Shown: positions 30,904 through 40,081 of the stretch, one piece after another | Layout: each line of letters begins with the position of its first letter | Numbering within the stretch: position 1 is the stretch's first letter | DNA from: Acidobacteriota bacterium | GTDB lineage: Bacteria > Actinomycetota > Thermoleophilia > Gaiellales > Gaiellaceae | Length of the DNA: 48,450 nucleotides | Direction of reading: 5' to 3' | Assembly (NCBI GenBank): GCA_028876365.1 | Contig: JAGWRZ010000041.1 | Coordinates: forward strand, 1 to 48,450 | Made by a program: the position numbers and the translations under genes | Notes under the pieces: model-generated | What the model saw: the letters and a program-made list of their open reading frames with translations, nothing else | Databases searched by the model: none | Told to the model about the DNA's origin: nothing

Positions 30904-31461
30904 ATGCTGGCTGCACTCGTCCGCTGTCTCGAGGAGCGCGATAGGACGGAAGGGCACGGGGCGCGCGTCGCCGCCCTGGCCGAGCCCGTCGCGCGGTCGC
31001 TCGGGTGGCAGCCCGAGCGGGTCGCGATGCTGCGCCATGCGGCGCCGATCCACGACGTCGGGAAGCTCGTCGTCCGGGCGGAGGTGCTGCTGAAACCGGG
31101 CGCGCTCTCGCCGGCGGAGCGGGACGAGATGCGCGAGCACCCGCGTGCGGGCGCGTCGCTCGTGCTCCCGCTGCCGAACGCGAGGCACGTCCTGCCGTAC
31201 GTCCTGCTCCACCACGAGCGCTGGGACGGCGACGGATACCCGTGCGGCCTCCGCGGTCACTCGATCCCGATCGAGGCGCGCCTGCTCGCCGTCGCCGATG
31301 CCTTCGACGCGATGACGTCGCCTCGTCCGTACCGCGCCGCGCGGACCCACGCCGAGGCGTGCTCCGAGCTCGCCCGCGAGTCGGGGCTCCAGTTCGATCC
31401 GGGGGTCGTCGACGCCTTCCTGGCCGTCTGGCAGGGCGAGCAGCTCCCCCTCGCCGTCTGA
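30904..31461 (+). CDS. stand-alone HD-GYP phosphodiesterase domain
   Basis: A 185-residue protein that is only an HD-GYP domain, the class that breaks c-di-GMP or related dinucleotides. The metal and substrate motifs are complete: His18 region (EGHGARVA), HD at His50-Asp51 (PIHDVGK), EHPRAG with His79, HHERWDGDGYP (His103-Pro113) and AVADAFDAMTS with Asp132. It has no receiver, PAS or membrane part, so input must come from a partner. It is preceded by two DedA genes and followed at once by a repeat element. No ribosome site was recognised; ATG start. Confidence 0.9.
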   Translation: MLAALVRCLEERDRTEGHGARVAALAEPVARSLGWQPERVAMLRHAAPIHDVGKLVVRAEVLLKPGALSPAERDEMREHPRAGASLVLPLPNARHVLPYVLLHHERWDGDGYPCGLRGHSIPIEARLLAVADAFDAMTSPRPYRAARTHAEACSELARESGLQFDPGVVDAFLAVWQGEQLPLAV

Positions 31462-31465
31462 GAGA

Positions 31466-31567
31466 CCGGTACCAGGTACGCATACGGAATCGTCACGCGA
31501 TGCGCGGCTGCGCTCCGGGGCGCGTGGCGTGCCCGCGCGCCCTCGGTGACGGTACCTGGTACCGGCC
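31466..31567. repeat. 102-bp element with inverted ends (family shared with 41452)
   Basis: The left end holds CCGGTACCAGGTACGCATACG, trimmed here to its first 20 in CCGGTACCAGGTACGCATAC; the right end (31551-31567) reads GGTACCTGGTACCGGCC. It lies between the ends of two convergent genes, 4 bp after the HD-GYP stop and 9 bp from the dehydrogenase stop. Inner CGTCAC and GTGACG also pair. It carries no ORF. It probably folds into a long hairpin in either transcript. Confidence 0.75.
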
Positions 31568-31576
31568 GTTGTCCCT

Positions 31577-32650
31577 TTACAACGCGGCCCAGACGTCCAG
31601 TTTCTGCCGGACGCGCGAGATCACCTCGTCGGTGAACTCGGAGCTGCCGAGGTCGCCCCGGAGATCCGCCGTGCGCGCGCCGGCGGCGACAGCCTCGAGG
31701 CACGCCTCGCGCACGGCGCGGCCGGCGCGCTGGGCCGCCTCTCCCGCATGGGAGAGGAGCGCCGCGCCGGCGAGGATCATCGCCATCGGATTGGCGACGT
31801 TCTTGCCTTCGAGCGACGGCGCCGTCCCGTGCGCCGCCTCCGCCATGATCGCGGCCGGCTCGAAGTCGTTCTCGAACGCGACGAGCAGGGACTCCGATCC
31901 CGCGATCGAGCCGAAGAGCGGGAGGACGAGATCGGAGAGGATGTCGCCGTCGCGATTGAGCGCGGGGATGACGAGCGGCTCTCCCGTCGTCGACAGGAGC
32001 AGCGCGAACGTCGCATCGATGAGCTGCGGCTCGTATGCGACCTCGGGGTGCCGTTCCGCCGCGGCGTCCATATCCTCCTTCAGCAACCCCTCGTACGTCG
32101 GGCTGACCGTGTACTTCGGCCCTCCGAACACCTTCGCACCGGTGCGCTCCGCCTGCCGGAACGCAAACTCGGCGACGGCGTGGCAGATGCGCCGCTCGAT
32201 GCGCTCGGTGCGGAACGCGACCTCGTCGTCGCCGTCGCCCTCGCGCCATTCCTCCGCGCCGTACGCGTCGCCGACTGCCATGCGGACGATCGAGATCGGC
32301 GCGAACACGCCGCCGACGGGAACGACTCCGGGGATCCGGCGCCCCGTGCGCACGATCACCTTCCCGCCGATCTCCTCGCGCAGGATCCTGTTCGGGGAGC
32401 CGACGTCGCCGCGCCCCTCCGGCGTGACCGTCGCCGCCTTCAGGCCGAGCCCGTGCTCGCGGACTGCGGTCGCCGCCTCGTGCACGACGGCGTTCCGCGT
32501 CGCGCGTCGCGCCTCGAGCGAGAGGTCGTAACGAACGAGGTCGAGCTCGACTCCGATCACGTCCGGGGCGAGCACGCGCAGCGACTCCTCGAGCAGCTCC
32601 TGCCCGGTCTGGTCGCCCTCGAGGACGACGATGACGTTCTCGTCGCGCAT
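31577..32650 (-). CDS. isocitrate/isopropylmalate dehydrogenase family protein
   Basis: A 357-residue beta-decarboxylating dehydrogenase. Recognisable blocks are IVVLEGDQTGQELLEESL at the start (where most relatives have GDGIGPE), LKAATVTPEGRGDVGSPNRI, the second-half IPALNRDGDILSDLVLPLFG with catalytic Asp residues, and the adenosine-site AEAAHGTAPSLEGKNVANP. The HGTAP motif and length suggest isocitrate or homologous acids, but the substrate and NAD/NADP choice are not decided. I chose the ATG at 32650: the conserved start lies there, and TACACT is 9 nt upstream. A longer frame to 32707 exists. Convergent with the HD-GYP gene across a repeat. Confidence 0.85.
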   Translation of the reverse strand: MRDENVIVVLEGDQTGQELLEESLRVLAPDVIGVELDLVRYDLSLEARRATRNAVVHEAATAVREHGLGLKAATVTPEGRGDVGSPNRILREEIGGKVIVRTGRRIPGVVPVGGVFAPISIVRMAVGDAYGAEEWREGDGDDEVAFRTERIERRICHAVAEFAFRQAERTGAKVFGGPKYTVSPTYEGLLKEDMDAAAERHPEVAYEPQLIDATFALLLSTTGEPLVIPALNRDGDILSDLVLPLFGSIAGSESLLVAFENDFEPAAIMAEAAHGTAPSLEGKNVANPMAMILAGAALLSHAGEAAQRAGRAVREACLEAVAAGARTADLRGDLGSSEFTDEVISRVRQKLDVWAAL

Positions 32651-32684
32651 CTCGCGGCCAGTGTAGTGCCGTTGTGCCAACGAC
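32651..32684. promoter_or_regulatory. divergent promoter gap, dehydrogenase / topoisomerase IB
   Basis: On the minus strand TACACTGGCCGC runs into the dehydrogenase start, the same 12 bases that precede ffh at 13354-13365. On the plus side GTTG-TGC-CAAC forms a small hairpin just before the topoisomerase ATG. No plus-strand -10 box is convincing. Confidence 0.4.
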
Positions 32685-33647
32685 ATGCCCACCCGGACCG
32701 GACGCAAAGGGCGCTTCCGCTATCTCGACGCGCACGGGCGGGAGATCCGGGACGCCGCCGTGCTCGAGCGGATCGAGAAGCTCGCGATTCCGCCCGCCTG
32801 GAAGAACGTCTGGATCGCCGCGCGTCCGCGGGCGAAGCTCCAGGCGACCGGCTACGACGCCGCGGGGCGCAAGCAGTACATCTACCACGCCGAGTTCCGG
32901 GCCGAGCGGGACCGCGCCAAGTTCGATCGCCTCGTTCGCTTCGGGGAGCAGCTGCCGGAGCTGCGCGGCGCGATGGCGGAGCATCTCGACAAGGAGGAGC
33001 TCGACCGCGACCGGGTGTGCGCGATCGCTCTCCGCCTCATCGATCTCGGATGGTTTCGGGTCGGCACGGACCGCCATACGCGCGCATCCGGGACGTTCGG
33101 GATCACGACGCTCCGAAAGCGCCACGTTCGGGTACGCGGCGACCGCATTCGGCTCGAATTCGTCGGAAAGGCGAAATCGCAGGTGCGCACATCGCTCGTC
33201 GACGACGAGCTGGCGGCTGCGATCCGCGAGCTCATCGCCGTCCCGGGTCGCGGGCGGCTCTTCCGCTACGAACGGAATGGGAACGGCCTCTGCGACCTGA
33301 CGAGCCGCACGCTGAACGACTACGTGAAGACGCATCTGGGCGAGGAGTTCAGCGCGAAGGACTTCCGCACGTGGGGAGGGACGCTGCTCGCGGCGATCGC
33401 GTTCGCCGAGCGCCCACCCGACGGACAGGCCGCAGTCACGGCGGTCATGCGCGCCGTGGCGAACAGGCTCGGGAACACGCCGGCCGTCTGCCGCCGCTCG
33501 TACGTCGCCCCGGCGGTGGTCGATGCGTATCTCGAGGGTAGAACCATCGCGGATTTCCGCCCCCGACATTTACGAAGGATCCGCGCTCGTCAAACGGGTC
33601 TCGACCCGGAAGAGACCGCTCTCCTGGCACTCCTGAATTTCAAGTAG
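32685..33647 (+). CDS. DNA topoisomerase IB (poxvirus/Deinococcus-like)
   Basis: A 320-residue monomeric enzyme that relaxes supercoils by a 3'-phosphotyrosine intermediate. The active site is readable: Arg125 in GWFRVGTDRH, Lys162 in EFVGKAKSQ, Arg228 in KDFRTWGGTLLA, Asn264 in GNTPAVCRRSY (His in vaccinia, Asn in many bacteria) and the nucleophile Tyr273. The N-terminal DNA clamp covers about 1-85. Topo IB is patchily spread in bacteria. It is upstream of a DNA-binding-like zinc protein and the nuclease-helicase genes, a DNA-handling neighbourhood. Confidence 0.95.
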   Translation: MPTRTGRKGRFRYLDAHGREIRDAAVLERIEKLAIPPAWKNVWIAARPRAKLQATGYDAAGRKQYIYHAEFRAERDRAKFDRLVRFGEQLPELRGAMAEHLDKEELDRDRVCAIALRLIDLGWFRVGTDRHTRASGTFGITTLRKRHVRVRGDRIRLEFVGKAKSQVRTSLVDDELAAAIRELIAVPGRGRLFRYERNGNGLCDLTSRTLNDYVKTHLGEEFSAKDFRTWGGTLLAAIAFAERPPDGQAAVTAVMRAVANRLGNTPAVCRRSYVAPAVVDAYLEGRTIADFRPRHLRRIRARQTGLDPEETALLALLNFK

Positions 33648-33650
33648 AAT
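33645..33650 (+). promoter_or_regulatory. -10 box TAGAAT of the zinc-ribbon gene (leaderless type)
   Basis: TAGAAT overlaps the topoisomerase stop codon (TAG at 33645-33647) and ends 7 nt before the ATG at 33658. No ribosome site is present. Confidence 0.5.
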
Positions 33651-33657
33651 TACCGTC

Positions 33658-33858
33658 ATGGCCCGGAAAACCGTTCTCGTTTGCGACAGTTGCGGCAAGG
33701 AAGTCGAAGAGTCGAAAGGGGCGACGCTGCGCGTGACGTACACCGACGCGCGCCGTGGCTCGAAGCAGGCCGACCTCTGCGACGACTGCGCGGGATCGCT
33801 GCCGGGGCGCAACGTCGCGCGCCGCGGTCGTAAGCCGAAGTCCGCCGCCGCGGCCTGA
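33658..33858 (+). CDS. small zinc-ribbon protein with AT-hook-like tail
   Basis: A 66-residue basic protein. Two CxxC knuckles (Cys9/Cys12 and Cys41/Cys44) should bind one zinc ion. The tail ARRGRKPKSAAAA contains RGRKPK, similar to AT-hook or nucleoid-protein motifs that lie in the minor groove. It may be a DNA-binding accessory or a chromatin-like protein. I do not recognise a named family. It stands between topoisomerase IB and the nuclease-helicase genes. Confidence 0.75.
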   Translation: MARKTVLVCDSCGKEVEESKGATLRVTYTDARRGSKQADLCDDCAGSLPGRNVARRGRKPKSAAAA

Positions 33859-33881
33859 CAGAAGCCGTCGGAGACCGCCTC

Positions 33882-33887
33882 TAGGAT
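33882..33887 (+). promoter_or_regulatory. -10 box TAGGAT of the AddB/AdnA-like gene (leaderless type)
   Basis: TAGGAT lies 6 nt before the GTG at 33894, with only G/C bases between. Confidence 0.5.
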
Positions 33888-33893
33888 GGGGCG

Positions 33894-36818
33894 GTGCCGC
33901 TCAGCCTCATCGCTGGGCCTGCGAACGCGGGCAAGGTCGAGACGCTCCTCGACCGGTATCTCGCCGCGCTCGAGCGCGAGCCGGTGTTCATCGTGCCGAA
34001 CCGGTCGGATGTCGCGCGCGTCGAGCGGGAGCTCCTCGCACGGCGTCCCGCGCTCCTCTCGGGATCGATCGGCACGTTCGACGACCTGTTCGAACGCGTC
34101 GCGTACGGGGACGACGACGCGCGTCCGCTCGTGTCGCACACGCAGCGCGCACTGCTCGTCCGCCGTGTCCTCGCCGCCGCGAAGCTCGACCGGCTCGCCG
34201 CATCGGCCCGGTTCGGCGGGTTCGCCGACGCGCTCCAGCAGGCGTTGAGTGAGCTCGAGTCGGGGCTGCTCGATCCCGGCGAGCTCGACGGCGACCTCGG
34301 CGCGCTGTACGCCGCCTACCGCGACGAGCTCGATCGTCTCGGCCGCTGGGATCGCGATCTCCTCCGCCGCCGCGCGGCCGAGCGGCTCCGGTCCGAGCTC
34401 GATGCGTGGCATGGCGAGCCGGTCTTCGCCTACGGCTTCGAGGATCTCACCGGCGCCGAATGGGCGATGCTGGAGGCACTCGCCGGCCGGGCCGAGGTGA
34501 CCGTCTCGCTGCCGTACGAGCCCGGCCGCCCGGCGTTCGCGTCCCTGCGCCGCACCGCGGAGGATCTCGCGCGCCTCGCCGGCGCGAGCATCGACGAGCT
34601 GCCGCCGCGTTGGGCGCAGACGGCGCAACCGGCCCTCGCCCACATCGAGCGCAGCCTCTTCGACGACGTGGCGCCGGAGTCCCCGCCGATCGACGGTGCG
34701 GTCCGGTTCTTCGAGGGCGCGGGCGCCCGCGGCGCGCTCGAGCTCGTCGGCGAGGAGCTGCTCGAGCTCGTGCGGACGGGAACGCCGGCCGAGCGAATCG
34801 GCATCGTCTGTCCGAGCATCGAACGCTGGCGCGCGCCGCTCGAGACCGCGCTCGCGACGCTCGGCGTCCCGTACTCGGTCGACGGCGAGGTGCGGGTCGC
34901 GCACACGCCGTTCGGTCATGCGCTCGCATCGTTCCTGCGCTTCGCGTGGCTCGGTGGAACGCGGAGCGAGCTGTTCGCCTATCTCCGCTCCCCCTTCTCG
35001 GGCGTCCCGCGGCACGCGGTCGACTTCGTCGAGGGACGCCTCCGCGGCCGCGCGGTGGAGGCGCCGGAGCGCGTCGTCGAGGAGTCGGAGAAGCTGCGCG
35101 GCTCTCCACTGCCCGCGCTCGACGACCTGCGTGCGGCCGAGGATCCGGTCGCCGCGGTGCGCGGTCTCGCCGTGCGCATGGTGCGCAGCGCATACGGGCT
35201 CGAGGGCCCGCCAGTCGGCGACGCCTCCGCGCTCGACCTGCGCGCATACGAGGCGGTCACGAAGCTGCTGCGCGAGCTCGAAGGCTGGCAGTCGCTCGCC
35301 GGGCCGCTGTCGCGCGACGATGTCGTCTCCGCCCTCGACCGGGAGACGCTGCGTCCGATGCGGGGCGACGAGCCGGGGCGAGTCGCCGTCGTCGACCTCA
35401 TGCGGGCCCGCACACGGCAGTTCGATGTCGCCTTCGTCCTCGGGCTGGAGGAGGGAAGCCTGCCGCGCCGCGGCTCCGCGTCGCCTTTCCTCGACGACGA
35501 CGCGCGGCGCGCGCTCGACGAGCGTGGCGCACGACTCGAGCGGCCCGACCCGGTGGGCCGCGACCGCTACCTCTTCTACACGGCTTGCACGCGCGCCTCC
35601 GAGCGCCTCTACCTCGTGCGCGAGGCGGCCACCGACGACGGCTCCCCGCGCGAGGCGAGCCCGTTCTGGGACGAGGTGCAGGCGCTCTTCGCGGCCGACG
35701 ACGTTCGCCGGTGGACGCGCAGGCGCAAGCTGTCCGAGCTGACCTGGACGCTCGAGGGCGCTCCGACGGAGCGCGAGCGCCTGCGCGCTCTCGCCGAGCT
35801 CGCCGCACGCCACCGCGGCGAGGCGGAGGCGCTCGCCGCCGCGAACGGCTGGGAGCGCCGGCTCCGCCGGGCGTTGTTCGCGCGCGAGCGTTCCACGAGG
35901 CTCGACAGTCCCCTCGTGCTCGAGCAGCTCCGCTCGCGCACCACCTTCAACGTCACCGAGCTCGAGCGCTTCGCCGACTGCTCGTCGGCGTGGTTCGTCG
36001 ACCGCCTCATCGATCCGCGTACGATCGACGCGGAGGTCGATCCGAAGCTGCGGGGCTCCATCGCGCACAGTGCGCTCTTCAAGTTCTTCACGCGGATGCC
36101 GAAGGAGCTCGGCGTCGAGATGCTCGACCCGGGCGTCGAGGAAGCAGCCGTGCGGCTCATGCGCGCGTGCCTCGACGAAGCCCTCGGCGGCGTCCGCATG
36201 GAGATGACCGACATGCAGGCGCGCGAGCTCGACCAGACGCTCTGGCGCGATCTCGAGGCGGTCGTGCACGATGAGTGCGCGAGCGAGCTGCAGCTTCACC
36301 CCCGCAGGTTCGAGGTCGCCTTCGGCAGCGAGCGCGCCGCCCCCGAGCTCCAGCGCGGGCTGGATCTGGGAGACGGCGTCGTTCTCTCCGGGAAGATCGA
36401 CCGCATCGACATCGACCCGTTCAGCGCACGCGGGATCGTGCAGGACTACAAGTCCGGCAAGCACGCGCATTCGGCGGTCGAGATCGAGAAGGAGCTGCGG
36501 CTGCAGATCCCGCTGTACATGCTCGTGCTGCGCGACCTCGTCGGGATCGAGCCGCTCGGCGGTGTCTACCGCCCGCTCGCGGGTGAGCGTCGCGCCCGCG
36601 GGCTGCTGCGCAAGGAGGAGGGCGAGCTGCTCCCGGGCGCGTACAAGAACGACTATCTCGACGAGGAGGCGTTCTGGTCGCTCGTACGGAATGCGGAGGA
36701 GACCGCGCGGCGCCTCGCCGGCCGCATTCGGGCGGGCGACGTCGAGCACGACCCGCGCGGCGGCGAGTGCCCACCCTGGTGCGACCTGTGGCCCATGTGC
36801 CGGGTGGAGCGGGCGTGA
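33894..36818 (+). CDS. AddB/AdnA-like nuclease subunit of a double-strand break resection complex
   Basis: A 974-residue protein with a UvrD-like core and a C-terminal RecB-family nuclease. The Walker A-like site is GPANAGKV (8-15): the Thr/Ser after Lys is Val, so this motor is probably dead. Other helicase remnants are FDVAFVLGLEEGSLPRRGSA and LFYTACTRASERLYLV. The nuclease has Asp836 in GKIDRID and Asp851/Lys853 in QDYKSGK. Cys696 (FADCSSAW) with Cys959, Cys963 and Cys969 at the end (CPPWCDLWPMC) should hold an Fe-S cluster, as in AddB. The stop overlaps the GTG of the active helicase partner by 4 bp. Together they should trim DNA ends for RecA. GTG start. Confidence 0.88.
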   Translation: MPLSLIAGPANAGKVETLLDRYLAALEREPVFIVPNRSDVARVERELLARRPALLSGSIGTFDDLFERVAYGDDDARPLVSHTQRALLVRRVLAAAKLDRLAASARFGGFADALQQALSELESGLLDPGELDGDLGALYAAYRDELDRLGRWDRDLLRRRAAERLRSELDAWHGEPVFAYGFEDLTGAEWAMLEALAGRAEVTVSLPYEPGRPAFASLRRTAEDLARLAGASIDELPPRWAQTAQPALAHIERSLFDDVAPESPPIDGAVRFFEGAGARGALELVGEELLELVRTGTPAERIGIVCPSIERWRAPLETALATLGVPYSVDGEVRVAHTPFGHALASFLRFAWLGGTRSELFAYLRSPFSGVPRHAVDFVEGRLRGRAVEAPERVVEESEKLRGSPLPALDDLRAAEDPVAAVRGLAVRMVRSAYGLEGPPVGDASALDLRAYEAVTKLLRELEGWQSLAGPLSRDDVVSALDRETLRPMRGDEPGRVAVVDLMRARTRQFDVAFVLGLEEGSLPRRGSASPFLDDDARRALDERGARLERPDPVGRDRYLFYTACTRASERLYLVREAATDDGSPREASPFWDEVQALFAADDVRRWTRRRKLSELTWTLEGAPTERERLRALAELAARHRGEAEALAAANGWERRLRRALFARERSTRLDSPLVLEQLRSRTTFNVTELERFADCSSAWFVDRLIDPRTIDAEVDPKLRGSIAHSALFKFFTRMPKELGVEMLDPGVEEAAVRLMRACLDEALGGVRMEMTDMQARELDQTLWRDLEAVVHDECASELQLHPRRFEVAFGSERAAPELQRGLDLGDGVVLSGKIDRIDIDPFSARGIVQDYKSGKHAHSAVEIEKELRLQIPLYMLVLRDLVGIEPLGGVYRPLAGERRARGLLRKEEGELLPGAYKNDYLDEEAFWSLVRNAEETARRLAGRIRAGDVEHDPRGGECPPWCDLWPMCRVERA

Positions 36819-39800
36819 ACGAGCAGCAGATCGCGGCGGTCGAGGCGACCGGCGAGGTCTTCGTCTCCGCCGGAGCCGGGACGGGCAAGACCGCGGTCCT
36901 CGTCGAGCGGTTCGCCCGCGCGGTGTGCGATCAGGGACTCGACGTCGACTCCATCCTCGTCATCACGTACACGCGGCGCGCGGCAGGCGAGTTGCGCACC
37001 CGCATTCGCGCCGAGCTCGCCGCGCGCGGCCGTCACGATCTCGCACGTGAGCTCGACGGCGCGTGGATCTCGACCATTCACGGCTTCTGCCTCCGCCTGC
37101 TGAAGGCGTACCCGTTCGCGGCCGGCCTCGACCCGCGTTTCCGCGAGCTCGACGACGCGCAGGCAGCGGTGCTGCGCAGCGAGGCGTTCGAGCGCGCGCT
37201 CTCCGAGTTCTGCGCGAGCGGCGAGCCGGCCCGGCTCCAGCTCCTCGCGACGTACGGCGCGTCCGGCCTCCGACGCATGCTCACCGGCGTCTTCGAGACG
37301 CTGCGCTCGGCCGGACGCGAGCTCGTGCTCGGCCTCGGCGACCGCCCGGAGCTGGAGGAGCGGATCGCCGAGCTGCGCGACGCCGCGACCGCGCTCGGCG
37401 GCGAGACGGCCGCTCAGCTGCTCGCGCTCCTCGAGCGCGATACGCGCCCCGACCGGCTGCTCGACCTCTCCGGCTTCCGCGTCAAGAGCGACTCCGCGCT
37501 GTCGTACGAAGAGGCGCGGCGCGCCGTCGAGCAGGCGGCGCTCGACGAGGCGGCCGCGCGCGACCGCGACCTGCTGCAAGAGCTGCTCGAGCGGTTCGCG
37601 GCTGCGTACGCCGAGGAGAAGGCGCGCGAGTCCGCGCTCGATTTCGAGGATCTCCAGCTGCGCGCGCGCGACCTCCTGCGCGACGACGTACCGATTCGCG
37701 AGCGCGAGTCGCTCCGCTTCCGCTCGATCATGGTGGACGAGTTCCAGGACACGAACCGTCTCCAGTGCGAGCTCGTCGACCTGCTCGCCGGCGCCGGCGC
37801 CGAGCTCTTCTTCGTCGGCGACGAGTACCAGTCCATCTACGGGTTTCGCCATGCCGACGTGGGCGTCTTTCGCGAGCGGCGCGCCCGCGCGGAGCAGCTG
37901 CTCCCGCTCACGCTCAACTACCGCTCGCGGCCGGAGGTGCTCGCCGCGGTGAACGAGCTCTTCGGCGCGCACTTCGGCGACGAGTTCCAGCCGCTCGCGG
38001 CTGCCGCGGAGTTCCCCGACCCGGTGTTCGGCCATCCGGTCGAGCTGCTCGTCACCGACAAGGCGGCGTACAAGGACACGGGCGTGCACTGGCGGCGCGC
38101 CGAGGCGCGTGCGATCGCGCGGCGCGTGCGCGAGCTCGTCGACACCGGCACGGCGACCGCGGGGGAGATCGTCGTGCTCTTCGCCGCGGGGACGGACGCG
38201 GAGCTGTACGAGCAAGAGCTCCGGCGCGCCGGCCTGCCGACGTACCGCGCGACGGGGAAGGGGTACTTCGGCCAGCAGCAGGTCGTCGACCTGCTCGCGT
38301 ACCTGCGGCTGCTGCAGAATCGCTACGACGATCGGGCGCTCGTCAGCGTTCTCGCCTCGCCGTTCGTCGGCGTCTCGAACGACGCGCTCGTGCTCCTGCG
38401 GCGCGCGGCCTCGCGGCGGCCGCTCTTCGCCGGGCTCGAGCGGAGCGTACCGCCCGGCCTCTCCGAGAACGACGAACGGTTGATGCGCGCGTTCCGGCAA
38501 CGCTACGACCGGCTGACGGCGGCGATGCCGCGGCTCTCGCTCGAACGGCTGTGCGAGCGCATCGTCGCCGAGCACGACTACGACCTCGCGGTGCTCGCGC
38601 AATGGGACGGAAAGCGCCGCTACGCGAACATGCGCAAGCTGGCGCGGCTCGCGCGCTCCTACGAGGAGCTTCGCGGCCCCGACGTCGAGGGATTCGTCCG
38701 CTTCGTCGGCGAGCAGGAGGCGCTCGGCGCGCGCGAGCTCGAGGCGGTCGCGGAGGAGGAGGGGGCCGACGCGGTGCGCCTGCTCACGATCCACGCGGCC
38801 AAGGGCCTCGAGTTCGACGTCGTCATCGTCGCCGATGCAGGCCGAGACAAGGCGCCGCCTTCGCCCGAGGAGATCCTCGCGCTCTCCGACGGCCGCTTCG
38901 GCTTCCGCGTTGCCGACCCGGTGACGACGAAGCGCCGCGGGGCGTTCGACTACGAAGAGGTGAAGGCGGTTCGCGCCGCCGAGGACGACGCGGAGCGTCT
39001 CCGTCTCTACTACGTCGCCATGACGCGCGCGCGCGAGCGGCTCATCGTCTCCGGCGCGATCGACCGGACGAAGACCGCCGACGCGTCGACGCCGATCGGC
39101 TGGGTGCTGACGCGTCTCGCCGCCGACGCGGAGCTGGACGCCGCAGGCGACGCGCCAGTCGAGCTCGTGCGCGGCGACGCGCGGCTGCTCGTGCGTCTCG
39201 ACCGCCATCGCGAGACGGATTGGGCTGATGCGCCCGCTCCCGAGCCCGAGCCGGGGCAGCTCGAGCTCTTCGCCGTCCGCGACGAGGCGATCGTCGCAGC
39301 CGCGCCGGAGCTGCCGCCGCTTCTCGCGCTGCCGGAGCCGCCGGTCCACCGCGTCCGCCGCCTGTCCTTCACGGCACTCTCGACGTTCGAGCAGTGCTCG
39401 TACAAGTACTACGCGCGCTATGCGACGGGCATGCGAGAGCTGCCGATCGCCGGGACCGGCAGCGGCGAGATGTCGGCGACGGAGGTCGGAAGCGCGGTGC
39501 ACGCGTTGCTGGAGGAGCTGGATCTCGCTGCGCCCGCCGTCCCGGAGATCGACGACGCGCGGATCCGCGCATTCGTCGCCGCCTACTGCGACTCCGAGCT
39601 CTCGCGGCGCATTGCCGCGCTGACGGGGGTGACGAAGGAGCGCCCGTTCACGTTCGAGCACGACGGCGTCCTTCTCCACGGCTTCCTCGACGTCCTCCAC
39701 ATCGCAGACGGCCGCGCGCTCGTCGTCGACTACAAGACGAACCTCGTCGGCGAGTCGTCGCCCGCTGCGATCGTCGAGGAGGACTACCGGCTGCAGCGGC

Positions 39801-40081
39801 TCGTCTACGCGCTCGCGTGCTTCCGCGCCGGCGCGGACGAGGTGGAAGTGCTCTACCACTTCCTCGAGCGCCCGAACGAGGTCGTCTCGACGCTCTTCAC
39901 GCGCGGCCAGGTTCCCGAGCTGGAGCGGGAGCTGTCGGCGGCGATCGCGCAGATCCAGGCCGGGGAGTTCCGGCCGACGCCGAGCGAGTTCGCATGCGCG
40001 GGCTGCCCGGCTCTCGATCTCGTCTGCGCAGGACCGCGCCTGCGCGAGCCCGCGCCCGCTCTCGCGGCCAGTGCCGCGTAG
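36815..40081 (+). CDS. AddA/AdnB-like UvrD-family helicase-nuclease
   Basis: A 1,088-residue superfamily 1 helicase with a C-terminal nuclease. Helicase motif I is SAGAGTGKT (Lys25), motif II is VDEFQDTN (308-314), motif III is FFVGDEYQSIYGFRHAD, then LTIHAAKGLEFDVVIVADAG and YYVAMTRARERLIV. The nuclease has GFLDVL with Asp959 and VVDYKTN with Asp972/Lys974. Cys861 (FEQCSYKYY) plus Cys1061, Cys1064 and Cys1071 suggest a second Fe-S cluster, which classic AddA lacks; this points toward the two-nuclease AdnAB type of mycobacteria. It is the motor of the pair. GTG start overlapping the upstream stop. Confidence 0.9.
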   Translation: MNEQQIAAVEATGEVFVSAGAGTGKTAVLVERFARAVCDQGLDVDSILVITYTRRAAGELRTRIRAELAARGRHDLARELDGAWISTIHGFCLRLLKAYPFAAGLDPRFRELDDAQAAVLRSEAFERALSEFCASGEPARLQLLATYGASGLRRMLTGVFETLRSAGRELVLGLGDRPELEERIAELRDAATALGGETAAQLLALLERDTRPDRLLDLSGFRVKSDSALSYEEARRAVEQAALDEAAARDRDLLQELLERFAAAYAEEKARESALDFEDLQLRARDLLRDDVPIRERESLRFRSIMVDEFQDTNRLQCELVDLLAGAGAELFFVGDEYQSIYGFRHADVGVFRERRARAEQLLPLTLNYRSRPEVLAAVNELFGAHFGDEFQPLAAAAEFPDPVFGHPVELLVTDKAAYKDTGVHWRRAEARAIARRVRELVDTGTATAGEIVVLFAAGTDAELYEQELRRAGLPTYRATGKGYFGQQQVVDLLAYLRLLQNRYDDRALVSVLASPFVGVSNDALVLLRRAASRRPLFAGLERSVPPGLSENDERLMRAFRQRYDRLTAAMPRLSLERLCERIVAEHDYDLAVLAQWDGKRRYANMRKLARLARSYEELRGPDVEGFVRFVGEQEALGARELEAVAEEEGADAVRLLTIHAAKGLEFDVVIVADAGRDKAPPSPEEILALSDGRFGFRVADPVTTKRRGAFDYEEVKAVRAAEDDAERLRLYYVAMTRARERLIVSGAIDRTKTADASTPIGWVLTRLAADAELDAAGDAPVELVRGDARLLVRLDRHRETDWADAPAPEPEPGQLELFAVRDEAIVAAAPELPPLLALPEPPVHRVRRLSFTALSTFEQCSYKYYARYATGMRELPIAGTGSGEMSATEVGSAVHALLEELDLAAPAVPEIDDARIRAFVAAYCDSELSRRIAALTGVTKERPFTFEHDGVLLHGFLDVLHIADGRALVVDYKTNLVGESSPAAIVEEDYRLQRLVYALACFRAGADEVEVLYHFLERPNEVVSTLFTRGQVPELERELSAAIAQIQAGEFRPTPSEFACAGCPALDLVCAGPRLREPAPALAASAA

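Noticed and set aside
33570-39859. Two minus-strand frames of more than 1,000 codons opposite the nuclease-helicase genes
   Set aside because: They are antisense to well-supported genes and show no recognisable domain.
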